Notes: generated from the sequence alone by a model not told the origin. A DNA stretch of 57,761 nucleotides from Solibacteraceae bacterium (GCA_021324015.1 JAJPJX010000053.1:1-57761); one strand, 5' to 3'. Shown: positions 18,673-28,022, numbered from the stretch's first letter. Program-made: numbers and translations.

Positions 18673-20052
18673 TCAGTATGTCACGCAGTTACACCACTTG
18701 CCTTCTTCGTCGTAGTGCGGCCAGGGGCCGGACCAGCGCCGCTGGAAGCCGGAGGTCACTGGAAAGTCGAACTGCGGCGTGGGCTCGAAGTATTGCGGGA
18801 AGCGCAGGTGTTCCTTCACCACGTCGTCGTTCAGTTCCACGCCCAGGCCAGGGCCCGCCGGGACATCGATATGGCCGTCGCGGATGATGGGCTTCTTTCC
18901 CTTGACCAGGTCCTGCCACCAGGGCATGTCTCCGGCGTGAAACTCGCAGGCCACGAAGCCGGAAAGGGTGCAAGCCACGTGCGCCATGGCCAGGGCGCCG
19001 ATGGGAGAACCGGGCTGGTGGATCACGGTCTGGATACCGCGGACGGCGGCGTAATCGTGGATGCGCTTGATCTCGCGCATACCCCCGGAAGCCACATAGT
19101 CGGGGTGAATGAGATCCACGGCGTGATTGTCGATCAGGTCCCGGAAGCCCTCCTCCAGGCCGAAAGCCTGCTCGCCGGTGAGGATCGGGGTGGTGGTGTT
19201 TTCGCGGATTTCCTTGAAGCCGCGCCAGTTCAGCCAGCACTCCGGGATGAAGTCCTCGGCCCAGGCCAGGTTGTAGGGCTCGAAGGCTCTGGCGTAACGG
19301 ATGCTGTCCTTGACGGTCAGATTCCCGAAGTGGTCGGCGGCCAGCGGGGTCTCCTTTCCGATGGCGTCGCGCGCGCCGGCGATGTACTCGCACAGGTACT
19401 CCAGGCCCTTTTGGGTGGCGGCGCCGCTGGGCATCACCGCACCCGGGCGATTCCTCACCAGGCTGGTATATAGGTCCATTTTGAAGAACTGGAAGCCCTG
19501 CTTTTTGCGGCTCAACATGCGCTGGCCGTAGACCTTAGGGTCGGGGTGGCCGGTGGTGTCGCAATACAGCACAATGCGGTCGCGCAGCTTGGGGCCGATC
19601 AACTGCCAGGCCGGCACACCAAAGGCCTTTCCGGCGATATCGTGCAGCGCCAGGTCGATGGCGCCGTAGCCGGTGTTCCAGAAGTTCTGCCCGGCGGAAT
19701 TGCGGATGCCGCGCAGCACGCGCTCGATTTCGAGCGGATTCTGGCCGACGATGTGGGGCTTGAGCATCAGCGCGCTGCCCGCCACGCCCGCCGCGAACAC
19801 CTCGCCAAGTCCGTAGATGCCCTGGTTGGTATCGATGCGGATGATGGGGTAGTCGTAGTTCGCCGCTACGGTGCACGCGCGCATATCCGTGATGCGCAGA
19901 TCGCTGGGAGCGGAGTTGCGGTTCACCGTTCCGGAAGCGGGCGCCTGGGCGGGCTGGGCGGCCAGTTGCAGCAGCGGGGCCCCGGCGGCCGCGCCTGACG
20001 CAGCGCGCAGCAGCCTGCGGCGGCTCATGGCGGCGCCGTGATATTCGGGCAT
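18673..20052 (-). CDS. Tat-exported enolase-superfamily dehydratase (mandelate racemase/mannonate dehydratase-like)
   Basis: 459 residues from the ATG at 20052, with AGGAGG 8 nt upstream. A twin-arginine signal (MSRRRLLRAASGAAAG) opens the protein. The mandelate-racemase-like barrel has FFKMDLYTS, AADHFGNLT, WAEDFIPE, LTGEQAFG, HPDYVASGG and IHQPGSPIG, providing the Asp/Glu/Glu metal ligands and His/Asp general acid-base candidates. The C-terminal FDFPVTSGFQ and GPGLGVELNDDVVKEHL recall RspA-type sugar-acid dehydratases. A sugar acid such as mannonate or gluconate is a plausible substrate. Export is unusual for the family. Divergent from the FAD oxidoreductase gene. Confidence 0.85.
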   Translation of the reverse strand: MPEYHGAAMSRRRLLRAASGAAAGAPLLQLAAQPAQAPASGTVNRNSAPSDLRITDMRACTVAANYDYPIIRIDTNQGIYGLGEVFAAGVAGSALMLKPHIVGQNPLEIERVLRGIRNSAGQNFWNTGYGAIDLALHDIAGKAFGVPAWQLIGPKLRDRIVLYCDTTGHPDPKVYGQRMLSRKKQGFQFFKMDLYTSLVRNRPGAVMPSGAATQKGLEYLCEYIAGARDAIGKETPLAADHFGNLTVKDSIRYARAFEPYNLAWAEDFIPECWLNWRGFKEIRENTTTPILTGEQAFGLEEGFRDLIDNHAVDLIHPDYVASGGMREIKRIHDYAAVRGIQTVIHQPGSPIGALAMAHVACTLSGFVACEFHAGDMPWWQDLVKGKKPIIRDGHIDVPAGPGLGVELNDDVVKEHLRFPQYFEPTPQFDFPVTSGFQRRWSGPWPHYDEEGKWCNCVTY

Positions 20053-20154
20053 TGATCGGTCCTCCTGGCGTTCGATGATAGCCTCTGGCGCGAAGCGAGT
20101 CTACGGGGATTGCGGAGTTACAGGTCTTGTTATTTCGGTGTTGTCAGCGTTCTG

Positions 20155-20183
20155 TTGATAGCGCCTGGAGCCCCGCATATAAT
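20155..20183 (+). promoter_or_regulatory. sigma70-type promoter of the FAD oxidoreductase gene
   Basis: TTGATA at 20155-20160 and TATAAT at 20178-20183 are separated by exactly 17 bp, five of six and six of six matches to consensus. A transcript starting near 20190 would have a leader of about 19 nt with AAGGAGG at 20197-20203 and the GTG start at 20209. Confidence 0.75.
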
Positions 20184-20208
20184 CAAACGATTTCGTAAGG
20201 AGGCATCT

Positions 20209-21576
20209 GTGACGGGAAACGGTGCACGCTTAGCCAGGCAGTGGCAGGGGCAATTCGAAGGCCAACTTCTCACCCCGGTTGACGACGCTTATGAAGCATC
20301 GCGCCGGATCTGGAACGGCATGATCGACAACCGGCCGGAGCTGATCGCGCGATGCGTGTCTGCCGCCGATATTCGCGCGGCCGTAAAGCTGGCGAGCGCG
20401 GAACTCCTGCCAGTCAGTGTCCGTGGCGGGGGCCACGGGGTGGCCGGGACCGCGGTCTGCGACGGCGGCTTGATGATCGATCTCTCGCGGATGAAGGACA
20501 TCCGCGTAGATCCAGTCTCACGGCAGGTCACGGCGGCGCCCGGTCTGCTCTGGGGCGAGTTCGACCGCGCCACCCAGGCCCACGGGCTGGCGACAACCGG
20601 AGGGCAGGTTTCCCACACCGGCATTGCCGGATTGACGCTCGGAGGCGGGATCGGCTACCTCATGGGGAAGCACGGCGCGACCTGCGACAACCTGCTTTCC
20701 GTTGACCTGGTCACGGCGGATGGCGAAATGCTCACGGCCAGCGTCGAGCAGAATCCGGATCTGTTCTGGGCGGTGCGGGGCGCGGGCGCGAATTTCGGAA
20801 TTGTGACTTCTTTCCGCTACCGGCTCCATCCCCTCGGCGAAGTACTGGCCGGTTTGCTGCTCCACCCGCGTGAACTGGCGGGCGAGCTCATTGCTTTCCA
20901 TCGGGAGTTTCTGGTGGGTTCCCCCGACGAACTGGACACCTCCATCGGCTTTCTCAACTCGCCGGAGGGGGCGCCGCTGGTTGCCGTCGTGGCGATGTAC
21001 GCGGGCGCGCCGCGCGAGGGTGAACGGGTGCTGGAGCCGTTGCGCAAGTTCGGTCCGCCCGTAGCGGACCTCATCCGGGCGATGCCCTACACCGGAGTAC
21101 AGAGCATGCTCGATGATGCCGCCCCTGTCGGCGACCGCTACTATTGGAAATCCAATTTTGTCTCCGAAATCGCGCCTGGCCTCGTCAGTGTGCTGCGCGA
21201 CGGCGCCGCGGCCATGCCATCCCCGCACTCGATCATCCTGCTGTTTGAAATCAAAGGGGAGATCCGGCGGGTTCCGAGAGCTGCGATGGCCTTTGATCAC
21301 CGCGATGCGAATTTCGAGCTCTCCATCATCGCGCGCTGGACCGATCCCGGCGCGGATGCCGCCAATATTGGCTGGGCGCGCGAGGTATGGAACGCAGCCC
21401 AGCCCTTTGTGTCGGCGGGCGTATATGCCAATCATCTGACTGCGGACGAGACCGGGAGCCGCGTCCGGGCGGCTTACGGCGCGGAGAAGTACGACAAGCT
21501 GGCGATGCTGAAGGCCAGATACGATCCCGGCAATTTCTTCCGGCTGAACCACAACATTCCACCGCGAGGGGCGTGA
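20209..21576 (+). CDS. FAD-dependent oxidoreductase (berberine-bridge/PCMH type)
   Basis: 455 residues from the GTG at 20209, chosen for AAGGAGG 5 nt upstream and the promoter just before it; the frame is open to 20110. An N-terminal PCMH FAD domain contains SVRGGGHGVAG, where H76 is the expected covalent FAD attachment site, and TLGGGIGYLMGKHG. A berberine-bridge C-terminal motif reads ARYDPGNFFRLNHNI. The second (Cys) linkage of bicovalent members is not evident in TTGGQVSHTGIAGL. There is no signal peptide. Such enzymes oxidise sugars, alcohols or alkaloid-like substrates with oxygen; the substrate here is unknown. Confidence 0.88.
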   Translation: MTGNGARLARQWQGQFEGQLLTPVDDAYEASRRIWNGMIDNRPELIARCVSAADIRAAVKLASAELLPVSVRGGGHGVAGTAVCDGGLMIDLSRMKDIRVDPVSRQVTAAPGLLWGEFDRATQAHGLATTGGQVSHTGIAGLTLGGGIGYLMGKHGATCDNLLSVDLVTADGEMLTASVEQNPDLFWAVRGAGANFGIVTSFRYRLHPLGEVLAGLLLHPRELAGELIAFHREFLVGSPDELDTSIGFLNSPEGAPLVAVVAMYAGAPREGERVLEPLRKFGPPVADLIRAMPYTGVQSMLDDAAPVGDRYYWKSNFVSEIAPGLVSVLRDGAAAMPSPHSIILLFEIKGEIRRVPRAAMAFDHRDANFELSIIARWTDPGADAANIGWAREVWNAAQPFVSAGVYANHLTADETGSRVRAAYGAEKYDKLAMLKARYDPGNFFRLNHNIPPRGA

Positions 21577-21660
21577 TCCGGCTGAAGCCCGCCCGTGGAA
21601 GCTGCCTTCCTCTGCCGGTCGCCAGCCGGCCGATAACGCGTGGCCCGGCGCTCGCGCGGA

Positions 21661-22680
21661 TCAGTTCCCGCCCGGGCTTCGTTCGATCACCATCAGGCTG
21701 AAGGTTCCGGGCAGCACCGGTGCTCGAACGCGGCCGGTCGAGCCTGCGGGCGGCGGCCCGAACTTCGCCGAGACGATGTACACGCGGTGATTCGCGGGAT
21801 CCAGCCCCATGTTGCGCGCCCCCTCGGGGGTCTGCAAGTTTTCGACGACGTGATACCGGTCCGGCGCGTCCTGATGAATCACCGTGAGCCTGCCGTCCGC
21901 ATTCGAGGCGAACGCGTTGCCTGAGTCCGGATCGAACCCCGCGCCGTCCACACCGACGCCAATCGGAACAGTGGCGGCCACTTTGCCGGCTTCGTAGTCG
22001 GAGACGGCCATCACTCCGCTGCGGCATCCACTAAACAACCGGTGGTGAGCCGTGTCGATGGCCATGGCGACCGGCTGTTTGCATGGAGCGGTGGACCAGC
22101 GCCGCGTCACGGCCGCCCTCTTCGCATCGATCTCGACCACCTCGCTCGTGTCGGTCAGATTGGCGTATACCCTGCCGTCGCCCGCCGACGCGCCATACTC
22201 CGGTTTGCCGCCCAATGGAATATTTGTGATCCGAGTCCCGGCCCGCGGGTCGATCACTGTCGAAGAGTGCGCGTCCCCGTTGAACGTGAAGATGCGATTC
22301 GATGGGGCGTCGTAGATGATGGCGTCGGCGTCTTCCGCGGCCGGGATGCGGCCCAGCACCCGGAATGTCTTCAGATCGAACATGACCACCGTCCCGTCGT
22401 TGCCGGAGGTGGCGAATCCACGACCCGCGGCATGCGCCAGCGCAGTCCCGTGCGCGCCGTGAATCCCGCTGATCTCGCTCAGCAGCTTTCCGCTGTCTTC
22501 GTCAACCACCATAATCCGATCCTGCCGGGCGATGAACAGCCGGTGATTCGGCGGGTCGGGCACGATGTAGTCCCACCGGCCGTCTCCGCCCAGCGTGTAG
22601 GTGTGGGTGATACGGTACGACGAGGTGGCGCTAAGTGACACCACGGCGCCCAATATGAGGGCGAACGCGATCTTGTGCAT
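21661..22680 (-). CDS. exported YVTN/YncE-like beta-propeller protein
   Basis: 339 residues beginning with a signal peptide (MHKIAFALILGAVVSLSATS). GAGG lies 7 nt before the ATG. Repeated blade motifs are NHRLFIARQDRIMVVDEDSG, KTFRVLGRIP, SNRIFTFNGD, DGRVYANL, HHRLFSGC and NHRVYIVSAKF. Such propellers bind ligands or partners in the periplasm and have no defined catalysis. It lies 72 bp downstream of the ABC permease gene on the same strand. Confidence 0.82.
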   Translation of the reverse strand: MHKIAFALILGAVVSLSATSSYRITHTYTLGGDGRWDYIVPDPPNHRLFIARQDRIMVVDEDSGKLLSEISGIHGAHGTALAHAAGRGFATSGNDGTVVMFDLKTFRVLGRIPAAEDADAIIYDAPSNRIFTFNGDAHSSTVIDPRAGTRITNIPLGGKPEYGASAGDGRVYANLTDTSEVVEIDAKRAAVTRRWSTAPCKQPVAMAIDTAHHRLFSGCRSGVMAVSDYEAGKVAATVPIGVGVDGAGFDPDSGNAFASNADGRLTVIHQDAPDRYHVVENLQTPEGARNMGLDPANHRVYIVSAKFGPPPAGSTGRVRAPVLPGTFSLMVIERSPGGN

Positions 22681-22752
22681 GGGACACCTCTTCGGTTGAG
22701 TATATCTGAGCCGATTTATCCGGGCGCGATCGCCAGGCGATGGCGATTCGCC

Positions 22753-25236
22753 TCACTCGGCGCGCAGCACCCCCGCGGGGTCGGTGCGCAGGGCATGGAT
22801 CAGCGCCGGGACCGCAGCCAGCAGGGCGACTGCCAGAAGAGTCAGCGACGGAAGTGCCAGGGCGCCCAGATTGGCGGCCCTGATCTCGTAAAGCAGTGTC
22901 TCGATGTACCGTACCGAGGCCACGCCGAGTCCCCCGCCGGCCAGCGTTCCGGCGATGACCATGGAGAAGACATCGAACGTAATCCGGCGGGCGATGTCGC
23001 CGGCCTGCGCCCCGATGGCCATGCGAATACCGATCTCGCGGCGGCGTTGAAAGACGGAGTACTCCAGCACGCCGTAAAGTCCGATGCCCGCCAACAACAG
23101 CGCAACCAGCGCGAAAAACAGCGCCAACATCGCCAGCAGCCGTTCCCGCACGGTCTGCGCCTGAATCAGGTCTTCCTGGGTCCGGATGCTGCTGACACGG
23201 AACTCAGGCCGGGCGCGCGTCACTTCCCGGCGCAGTGCCGATGCCAGCGTCAGAGGGTTCGGACTGGAGGTACGCACCACGAAGGTGCCGCCCTTCATGG
23301 TGCCCTTGTCATCCAGTCTGTGAAAGGGCGTGTAGGCCACCGGCAGGACCGGCTGGCGCAGGTAGCGGTAGCGGGCATCGCGCACTAGTCCAACAATCCG
23401 GAAGCGCTGCGCACGCATGTATCCGGAGGTTCCCTCAAACCACTTGCCGATGGGATTCTCGCCCGCGAAGTACTGCCTGGCAAAGGCCTGGTTGACGATC
23501 GCGGCGCCGGGAGAGAGATCGCCCGGGCGGAAGTCTCGCCCGTCGATCAGCGGAATCCGCAGGGTTTCGATCCAGCCCGGCGAGACGTTCAGAAACCAGG
23601 CCAGGTCGTCGGAAGGGGGCGCGCCATGGATGGCCACCGCGTTCAGTTTGAAGCTGTAACCGTCCAACAGCGGCCAATCGGCAAATGCGACGGATGCGAC
23701 CCCCGGCACTGCCCGCAGATGTTCGGCCACCTGGTCCCATAGGGATACCGGCTCATTCCGGGGCGTGACGGTAATGAGATTGAGAAGCCGTTCGGCGGGA
23801 AAGCCTACGGGCTGCCGGGAGAGCCGCTCGAAGGTGCCGATAAAGAGCCCGGCGACAAAGAGCACCAGAAAACAGAAAGTCACCTGGACCGCGATCAAGG
23901 CGTGCATCAGGCGGCTCCGCGAGCGAGGGTCTTGTCCACCCTTCAACGCGCTCGCGGGCTGGACTCCCAGAGCGCGCAGCGCGGGCGCCAGGCCGCACAG
24001 GAACGTCACACCGAGAGTCACCGCCAAGCCGAACCCCAGCACGCGCCAGTCCGCGGGAAGCGAGAAGCGCGCCAGGTTCTCGGCCGGATTGAGGCGGCTC
24101 ACGACGAACGGCGCGGACCACTCCGCGAATGCGCCGCCCCCCGCGGCTGCGAACAGCGTGAGTATCGCGCTCTCCACCAGCACCAATTGCGCGAGGCGCG
24201 AGCGTCCCGCTCCCAGGGAGACGCGCAGCGCCAGTTCTCGCGCCCGCGCCGTTGCTTGAGCCGTCATCAGGTTCGCCACATTGGCGCAGGCAATCAGCAG
24301 AACCAGCGCTACCAGCACCCCAAGCGCGGTCACCGAAAGCTGATAGTTGGTCTGCATCGTAGAAACGCCCGCCGCGGCGGGCTTCATCACGAGGACCTGC
24401 CGGAGAAGCTGCGCGCGGTCGTCGGGCCGCTCCTTCGCCCTCTCCCGGTTGAATGCCAGAAGCGTGGCGCTCAGACGGTCGCGGACGGGTTGTATGCCTA
24501 TGCCCGGCCGCAGGTGCACAAAGGTGCGGAACAAAGTCCAGGTTGGCTGGTTGATCCCCCAGTGCATCATCGCGGGCATGAAAATGTCAACCACCGTGCC
24601 CGGCTCCGTGCCGGTGTAGCCCCGCCCGATCACGCCGACGATCTGGTACAGGCCGTCCCCTATGCGGAAGGAGCGTCCGATCACATGCGGATCCTCCCCG
24701 AAACGGCGCGACCAATAATCGTGTGACAGCACGGCTATGGGGTGCGCGCCCGGCGCGAGGTCGTCCTCTTCGTGGAACAGGCGCCCCAGCGCGGGCTGAA
24801 CTCCGAACGAGTCGAACATGCGCCCCGAGACGTACTGCACGTGCGCTTTCTCCATATCCTCGCCCGGCGTGTAGATCAGGTTCACCCGTTCGGCATAGGA
24901 AATGGCGATCAAGGTGGCCTGATCCGCCGCCGCGTCGCGCATCTGGCGGAACAGGGGATACTCCCCGCCGTCGTATGTGCCGGGCTTGCCAAACAGGACG
25001 AATCCTTCCCGGAACAGCGCGTAGAGCCGCTCCGGGTGAGCCACGGGCAAAGGACGCCACAGCAGCGCATCGAGCAGACGGAAGGCCGAGGTGCACGCCC
25101 CCATCGCGAGGGCCAGCGACAAAATCGCCGCGGCCGAGGTCACCTTTCGTCTGCTGAGCTGCCGCCAGGCGAAGACCGCGTCGGCGCGCAGCGAATCGAG
25201 CCAGGCGATGCAGGGAGCCGCGGCCCGCGGACGCAT
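22753..25236 (-). CDS. ABC transporter permease, acidobacterial orphan MacB/FtsX type (ADOP)
   Basis: 827 residues from the ATG at 25236, whose A is the last base of the upstream TGA. Architecture is two permease halves: a first TM helix (SAAAILSLALAMGAC), a MacB-like periplasmic domain with VQYVSGRMFDSFGVQPALGR and VLSHDYWSRRFG, an FtsX TM block with LLIACANVANLMTAQATAR, a second periplasmic domain with FLNVSPGWIETLRIPLIDGR, and a final FtsX block (LFFALVALLLAGIGLYGVLEY and QRRREIGIRMAIGA). No ATPase gene is adjacent, which is usual for this expanded family. Transport substrate and even transport activity are unknown. Confidence 0.9.
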   Translation of the reverse strand: MRPRAAAPCIAWLDSLRADAVFAWRQLSRRKVTSAAAILSLALAMGACTSAFRLLDALLWRPLPVAHPERLYALFREGFVLFGKPGTYDGGEYPLFRQMRDAAADQATLIAISYAERVNLIYTPGEDMEKAHVQYVSGRMFDSFGVQPALGRLFHEEDDLAPGAHPIAVLSHDYWSRRFGEDPHVIGRSFRIGDGLYQIVGVIGRGYTGTEPGTVVDIFMPAMMHWGINQPTWTLFRTFVHLRPGIGIQPVRDRLSATLLAFNRERAKERPDDRAQLLRQVLVMKPAAAGVSTMQTNYQLSVTALGVLVALVLLIACANVANLMTAQATARARELALRVSLGAGRSRLAQLVLVESAILTLFAAAGGGAFAEWSAPFVVSRLNPAENLARFSLPADWRVLGFGLAVTLGVTFLCGLAPALRALGVQPASALKGGQDPRSRSRLMHALIAVQVTFCFLVLFVAGLFIGTFERLSRQPVGFPAERLLNLITVTPRNEPVSLWDQVAEHLRAVPGVASVAFADWPLLDGYSFKLNAVAIHGAPPSDDLAWFLNVSPGWIETLRIPLIDGRDFRPGDLSPGAAIVNQAFARQYFAGENPIGKWFEGTSGYMRAQRFRIVGLVRDARYRYLRQPVLPVAYTPFHRLDDKGTMKGGTFVVRTSSPNPLTLASALRREVTRARPEFRVSSIRTQEDLIQAQTVRERLLAMLALFFALVALLLAGIGLYGVLEYSVFQRRREIGIRMAIGAQAGDIARRITFDVFSMVIAGTLAGGGLGVASVRYIETLLYEIRAANLGALALPSLTLLAVALLAAVPALIHALRTDPAGVLRAE

Positions 25237-26135
25237 CAGATGAAGTCGATCTGGAAGATCCAGCCCGCCGTCGGACTGTCGTTGTTGGGCCAGCCCGGAT
25301 GGATGCCAGCATCGCAACTGATGAACTTGCCGTCGTGCATGGCCAGCCCGTGCGGGTCGCAGGAGTTGGGAACGAAGTCCACGATCTCCAGCACCTTGCC
25401 GGTCGCGGCTTCGTACCGCACCAGGCACGGCCGGTAGTCGCTATACCGCTTACAGTCGTTGCCGACCACCTGCCAGATGGTGCCGTTGTCCCAGGCGATG
25501 CCGTGGTAACGCACGCGGTCCGGAGCCTGGTAGAACGGGATCATGAATTCGGGCTCCCAGGTCTTGGGATCGACGCGCAGATTTCCGCGAAGCCGCAAGG
25601 CGGCGATCCACAGCTTGCCGTCGTGCCAGAGAGCGCCGTGGCAACCGCCGCCGTCGTTGGGCGGGCCAAGCGGGATCTGGCGGTGACTGACTACCTGCGA
25701 ATTCATGTCCACCTGAAAAACACCTTCCGGAGGCGCGTTCGCTACCATCCAGACATATCCGCCGCCGACGGCCATGCCGCTGGTGTTTCGGGAGGGAGTC
25801 GCCACCGTTTTCAGCACCTTGCCGTTCCAGTCGACCAGCCAGCAGTTTTCGGTCAGGGATTGAGGTTCGGACATGTGATAGGCAACGGCCTGGGCTCCCG
25901 AGAGCTTTTGCTCCGCAATCCACAACCCCTCCGGCGTCACGGCAACCGCGTTGGGATAGCCCGACGGGGTCTTGAAGAGCTTCGTAGTCTTGGCCATCCG
26001 GGTGGGAACCCGCCCCCGCCCGGGTACGCCCCCCGAGCGCGCGGCGGCTGACAATTGCTGCGAAAACGCGGCCGTTCCTTTCGCCAGAGCCAGGCCGGCC
26101 CCGACGCCGGCCGTGAGGAATTCGCGTTTGGTCAT
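25236..26135 (-). CDS. exported beta-propeller protein (streptogramin-lyase-like fold)
   Basis: About 300 residues from the ATG at 26135, which has GGAGG 5 nt upstream; in-frame starts farther upstream lack an RBS. The N-terminus (MTKREFLTAGVGAGLALA) is a Tat- or Sec-like signal. Blades carry phrases such as GYPNAVAVTPEGLWIAEQ, GMAVGGGYVWMVANAPP, GALWHDGKLWIAALRLRG and HGIAWDNGTIWQVVGN. It is translationally coupled to the permease gene (TGATG). Function is unknown; a ligand-sensing or scaffold role next to the permease is speculation. Confidence 0.75.
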   Translation of the reverse strand: MTKREFLTAGVGAGLALAKGTAAFSQQLSAAARSGGVPGRGRVPTRMAKTTKLFKTPSGYPNAVAVTPEGLWIAEQKLSGAQAVAYHMSEPQSLTENCWLVDWNGKVLKTVATPSRNTSGMAVGGGYVWMVANAPPEGVFQVDMNSQVVSHRQIPLGPPNDGGGCHGALWHDGKLWIAALRLRGNLRVDPKTWEPEFMIPFYQAPDRVRYHGIAWDNGTIWQVVGNDCKRYSDYRPCLVRYEAATGKVLEIVDFVPNSCDPHGLAMHDGKFISCDAGIHPGWPNNDSPTAGWIFQIDFI

Positions 26136-26640
26136 GAAGGCCTCCATCAGCCGCTTTGCCGGAGCGAAAGGTCGCGCCTGCCCGGCCACAGCGGTGAACG
26201 TGGCGGAATTATATAACATTTCTTTAGGCGGCATGCGGAACTCTGCGCACTGATGCCGATGGCGGTCTCGACTACCCGGCGGGTGCGCAGGCGATCAAAC
26301 GCGAACGCGACGCAAAGGGTCGCATCGTCTATCCATTTCGGCGCGTGTCAACAGGAAAGAGATGCGCTCGGCCTCTGACCATTGCGCATACTGTTGAAAG
26401 GCGGCGTGCAAGGGTCGGGGTAGCCCTGCGGTCCTGGGCCCGAGATCGGTTCCAACGGTTTTTGCAATTCTCCACACCCCTAATGATTTCAACAGGTTGG
26501 GGCATCTGCTTTTCGCTCAAAGCTAACCCCAGCGGATCCCGCACAAAGAATTTAGGCACGGTTTTGACACGGTACGATCTTCGCCTAAGCCACTCAGCTT
26601 TGTCGGGAGGCTATCCCTTCGGCACCGACGGGAGCGGCTC
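26136..26640 (+). other. gene-poor stretch with a possible protein-coding scrap
   Basis: No intact gene is seen. Around 26252-26350 the plus strand reads like an internal piece of a real protein (TDADGGLDYPAGAQA, then KRERDAKGRIVYPF), but there is no start, RBS or continuation into a recognisable domain. It may be a relic of a lost gene at the left edge of the accessory region. Confidence 0.25.
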
Positions 26641-27220
26641 TCAGGCAAGACCCTTCCGGACGAGCTCACCCAGAAATTCTGCGAACGGTGCGATGTCCTC
26701 TGCAACGCCGGCCTTCTCGAGACCGGCCATATAGGCGTTGCGCGAGGAGAGCGGTATGACCGTCCACGGGTAGCCGCCCGCCGCCATCATGACATTCATG
26801 AGGAAGCGCCCCATGCGCCTATTGCCGTCCAGGTAGGGATGGATGTATACAAATACAAAATGCCCGAGCACGATACGCACTGCCGGGTGCTCTTCCTCTC
26901 GTAGGAGATCGAAGAAGGCGGGCATCGCATCCCGGACTGCGTCCCGGCTCAACGGCACGTGCATGGACTTCCGTATGAATACCTGGCCGTTTCGATAACC
27001 GGCGAGGTCGGAGGGTTTTAGCAGCCCCGCTGTCACGCTGGGCGCGAACATACAGGCTACAGTTTTTGCCGAAACGCGTTTCGAGGTAAGCAGCGGAAGA
27101 ACGCCAGAAAGAGGCGTACCACGCAGTGCTCCCGCCCTTTACCTCGTCCGGGCGGCTCGGGATGTAGCAACCTTTGATGACTTCTTGCAATGTCGAGCGG
27201 CTTCTAGTTCCTTGGCTCAC
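26641..27220 (-). pseudogene. Fic family (AMPylase-type) gene with internal deletion and frameshift
   Basis: The N-terminus starts at a GTG (27220) overlapping the previous stop and keeps about 50 codons typical of the large Fic family (TAWYASFWRSSAAYLETRFG). At about 27050-27065 the sequence jumps, in another frame, to the Fic core: FAPSVTAGLLKPSDLAGYRN, FVYIHPYLDGNRRMGRFLMN, GGYPWTVIPLSSRNAYM. Relatives have a long intervening region (of order 200 residues) that is missing. The Fic motif HPFxDGNGRxxR is altered at its second Gly (GNRR), which also argues for decay. Intact members transfer AMP to target proteins. Confidence 0.75.
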
Positions 27221-27840
27221 ATTGCGACTACGGGCGATCGTAGAGACCGTTTGCTTCTTAGCTCCGCGCGCAAGCCTCGAATCCAGACGGCGTGAAGAGC
27301 CATGGCAAGCGGTGCGAAAAAGCCGGCGATATAAGTAAACGGAAAGGTGCCGATCGCCCTATTAGGCACTTCGCTGTGTATGAGATTGAGACCCGGGACT
27401 GTCAGCGCACCGAGGGTAATGGCGTTGGCCAGCGTCAGCAGGCCCGCGAGGTTCCAGCCGAGCGCGAGCCGTTCTCCCCAATGCCCGCGCGTGGATATCC
27501 AGGCAATTAGCGGCGCTGACAAGCCGATCCAGATGTCCATATTGCCGCCCTGATAGGTAACGATGCGGGGCGCGAGCCCGTCCAGATAAAGCCGGTGCAG
27601 CAGCAGTTCAACGCCAATCCGGAACGTCTGTAGCCCGATGACGACCCACAGTGGAAAGGCGGAGGTCATTCGCGCTCCCGCGCGAGAAAACGCGAACACG
27701 ACGAGCACAAACAGAACGGCCGGAAAAGCTACATAGACAATTCCAGGAGGCCGTAAAGCCGTGTTGCTGACCACGCCCAAATACGACAGCAGCCCAACGT
27801 ATAGTAGCCATAGGGGAAGCCCTATCAACAGAGCTCTCAA
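27217..27840 (-). CDS. multi-pass membrane protein of unknown function
   Basis: 207 residues with about six hydrophobic helices (LLIGLPLWLLYVGLLSYLGV, GIVYVAFPAVLFVLVVFAF and others). A conserved-looking core reads LQTFRIGVELLLHRLYLDG, GGNMDIWIGLSAPLIAW and HSEVPNRAIGTFPFTYIAGF, which I have seen in widespread uncharacterised membrane proteins. The TTG start is uncertain; the frame opens about 18 nt upstream. Its stop overlaps the GTG start of the Fic remnant. No function can be assigned. Confidence 0.68.
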   Translation of the reverse strand: MRALLIGLPLWLLYVGLLSYLGVVSNTALRPPGIVYVAFPAVLFVLVVFAFSRAGARMTSAFPLWVVIGLQTFRIGVELLLHRLYLDGLAPRIVTYQGGNMDIWIGLSAPLIAWISTRGHWGERLALGWNLAGLLTLANAITLGALTVPGLNLIHSEVPNRAIGTFPFTYIAGFFAPLAMALHAVWIRGLRAELRSKRSLRSPVVAM

Positions 27841-28022
27841 GCGCTCGCGAAGGTAACGCTAGCGCTACAATGATGATGGACACTCCAGCTAAGTAACCGA
27901 GGCAAAGTATTGCAGTCACGTGGATATCCCTTCCTGAATGTCTCTTGCGATGTCCGACCGGTGCGCGGCAGCCGCCTGAGCCTACCGCGCCGCCGGTCCT
28001 GAGCCGCCATGTTCAGCCGCTC

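Noticed and set aside
20110-20208. Upstream extension of the FAD oxidoreductase frame
   Set aside because: It would place the promoter and Shine-Dalgarno sequence inside the coding region; the GTG at 20209 explains both.
27608-27919. Alternative minus-strand frame with a hydrophobic start (upstream of the membrane protein gene)
   Set aside because: It overlaps the membrane protein gene in another frame and loses sense after about 30 codons. The membrane protein frame is complete without it.
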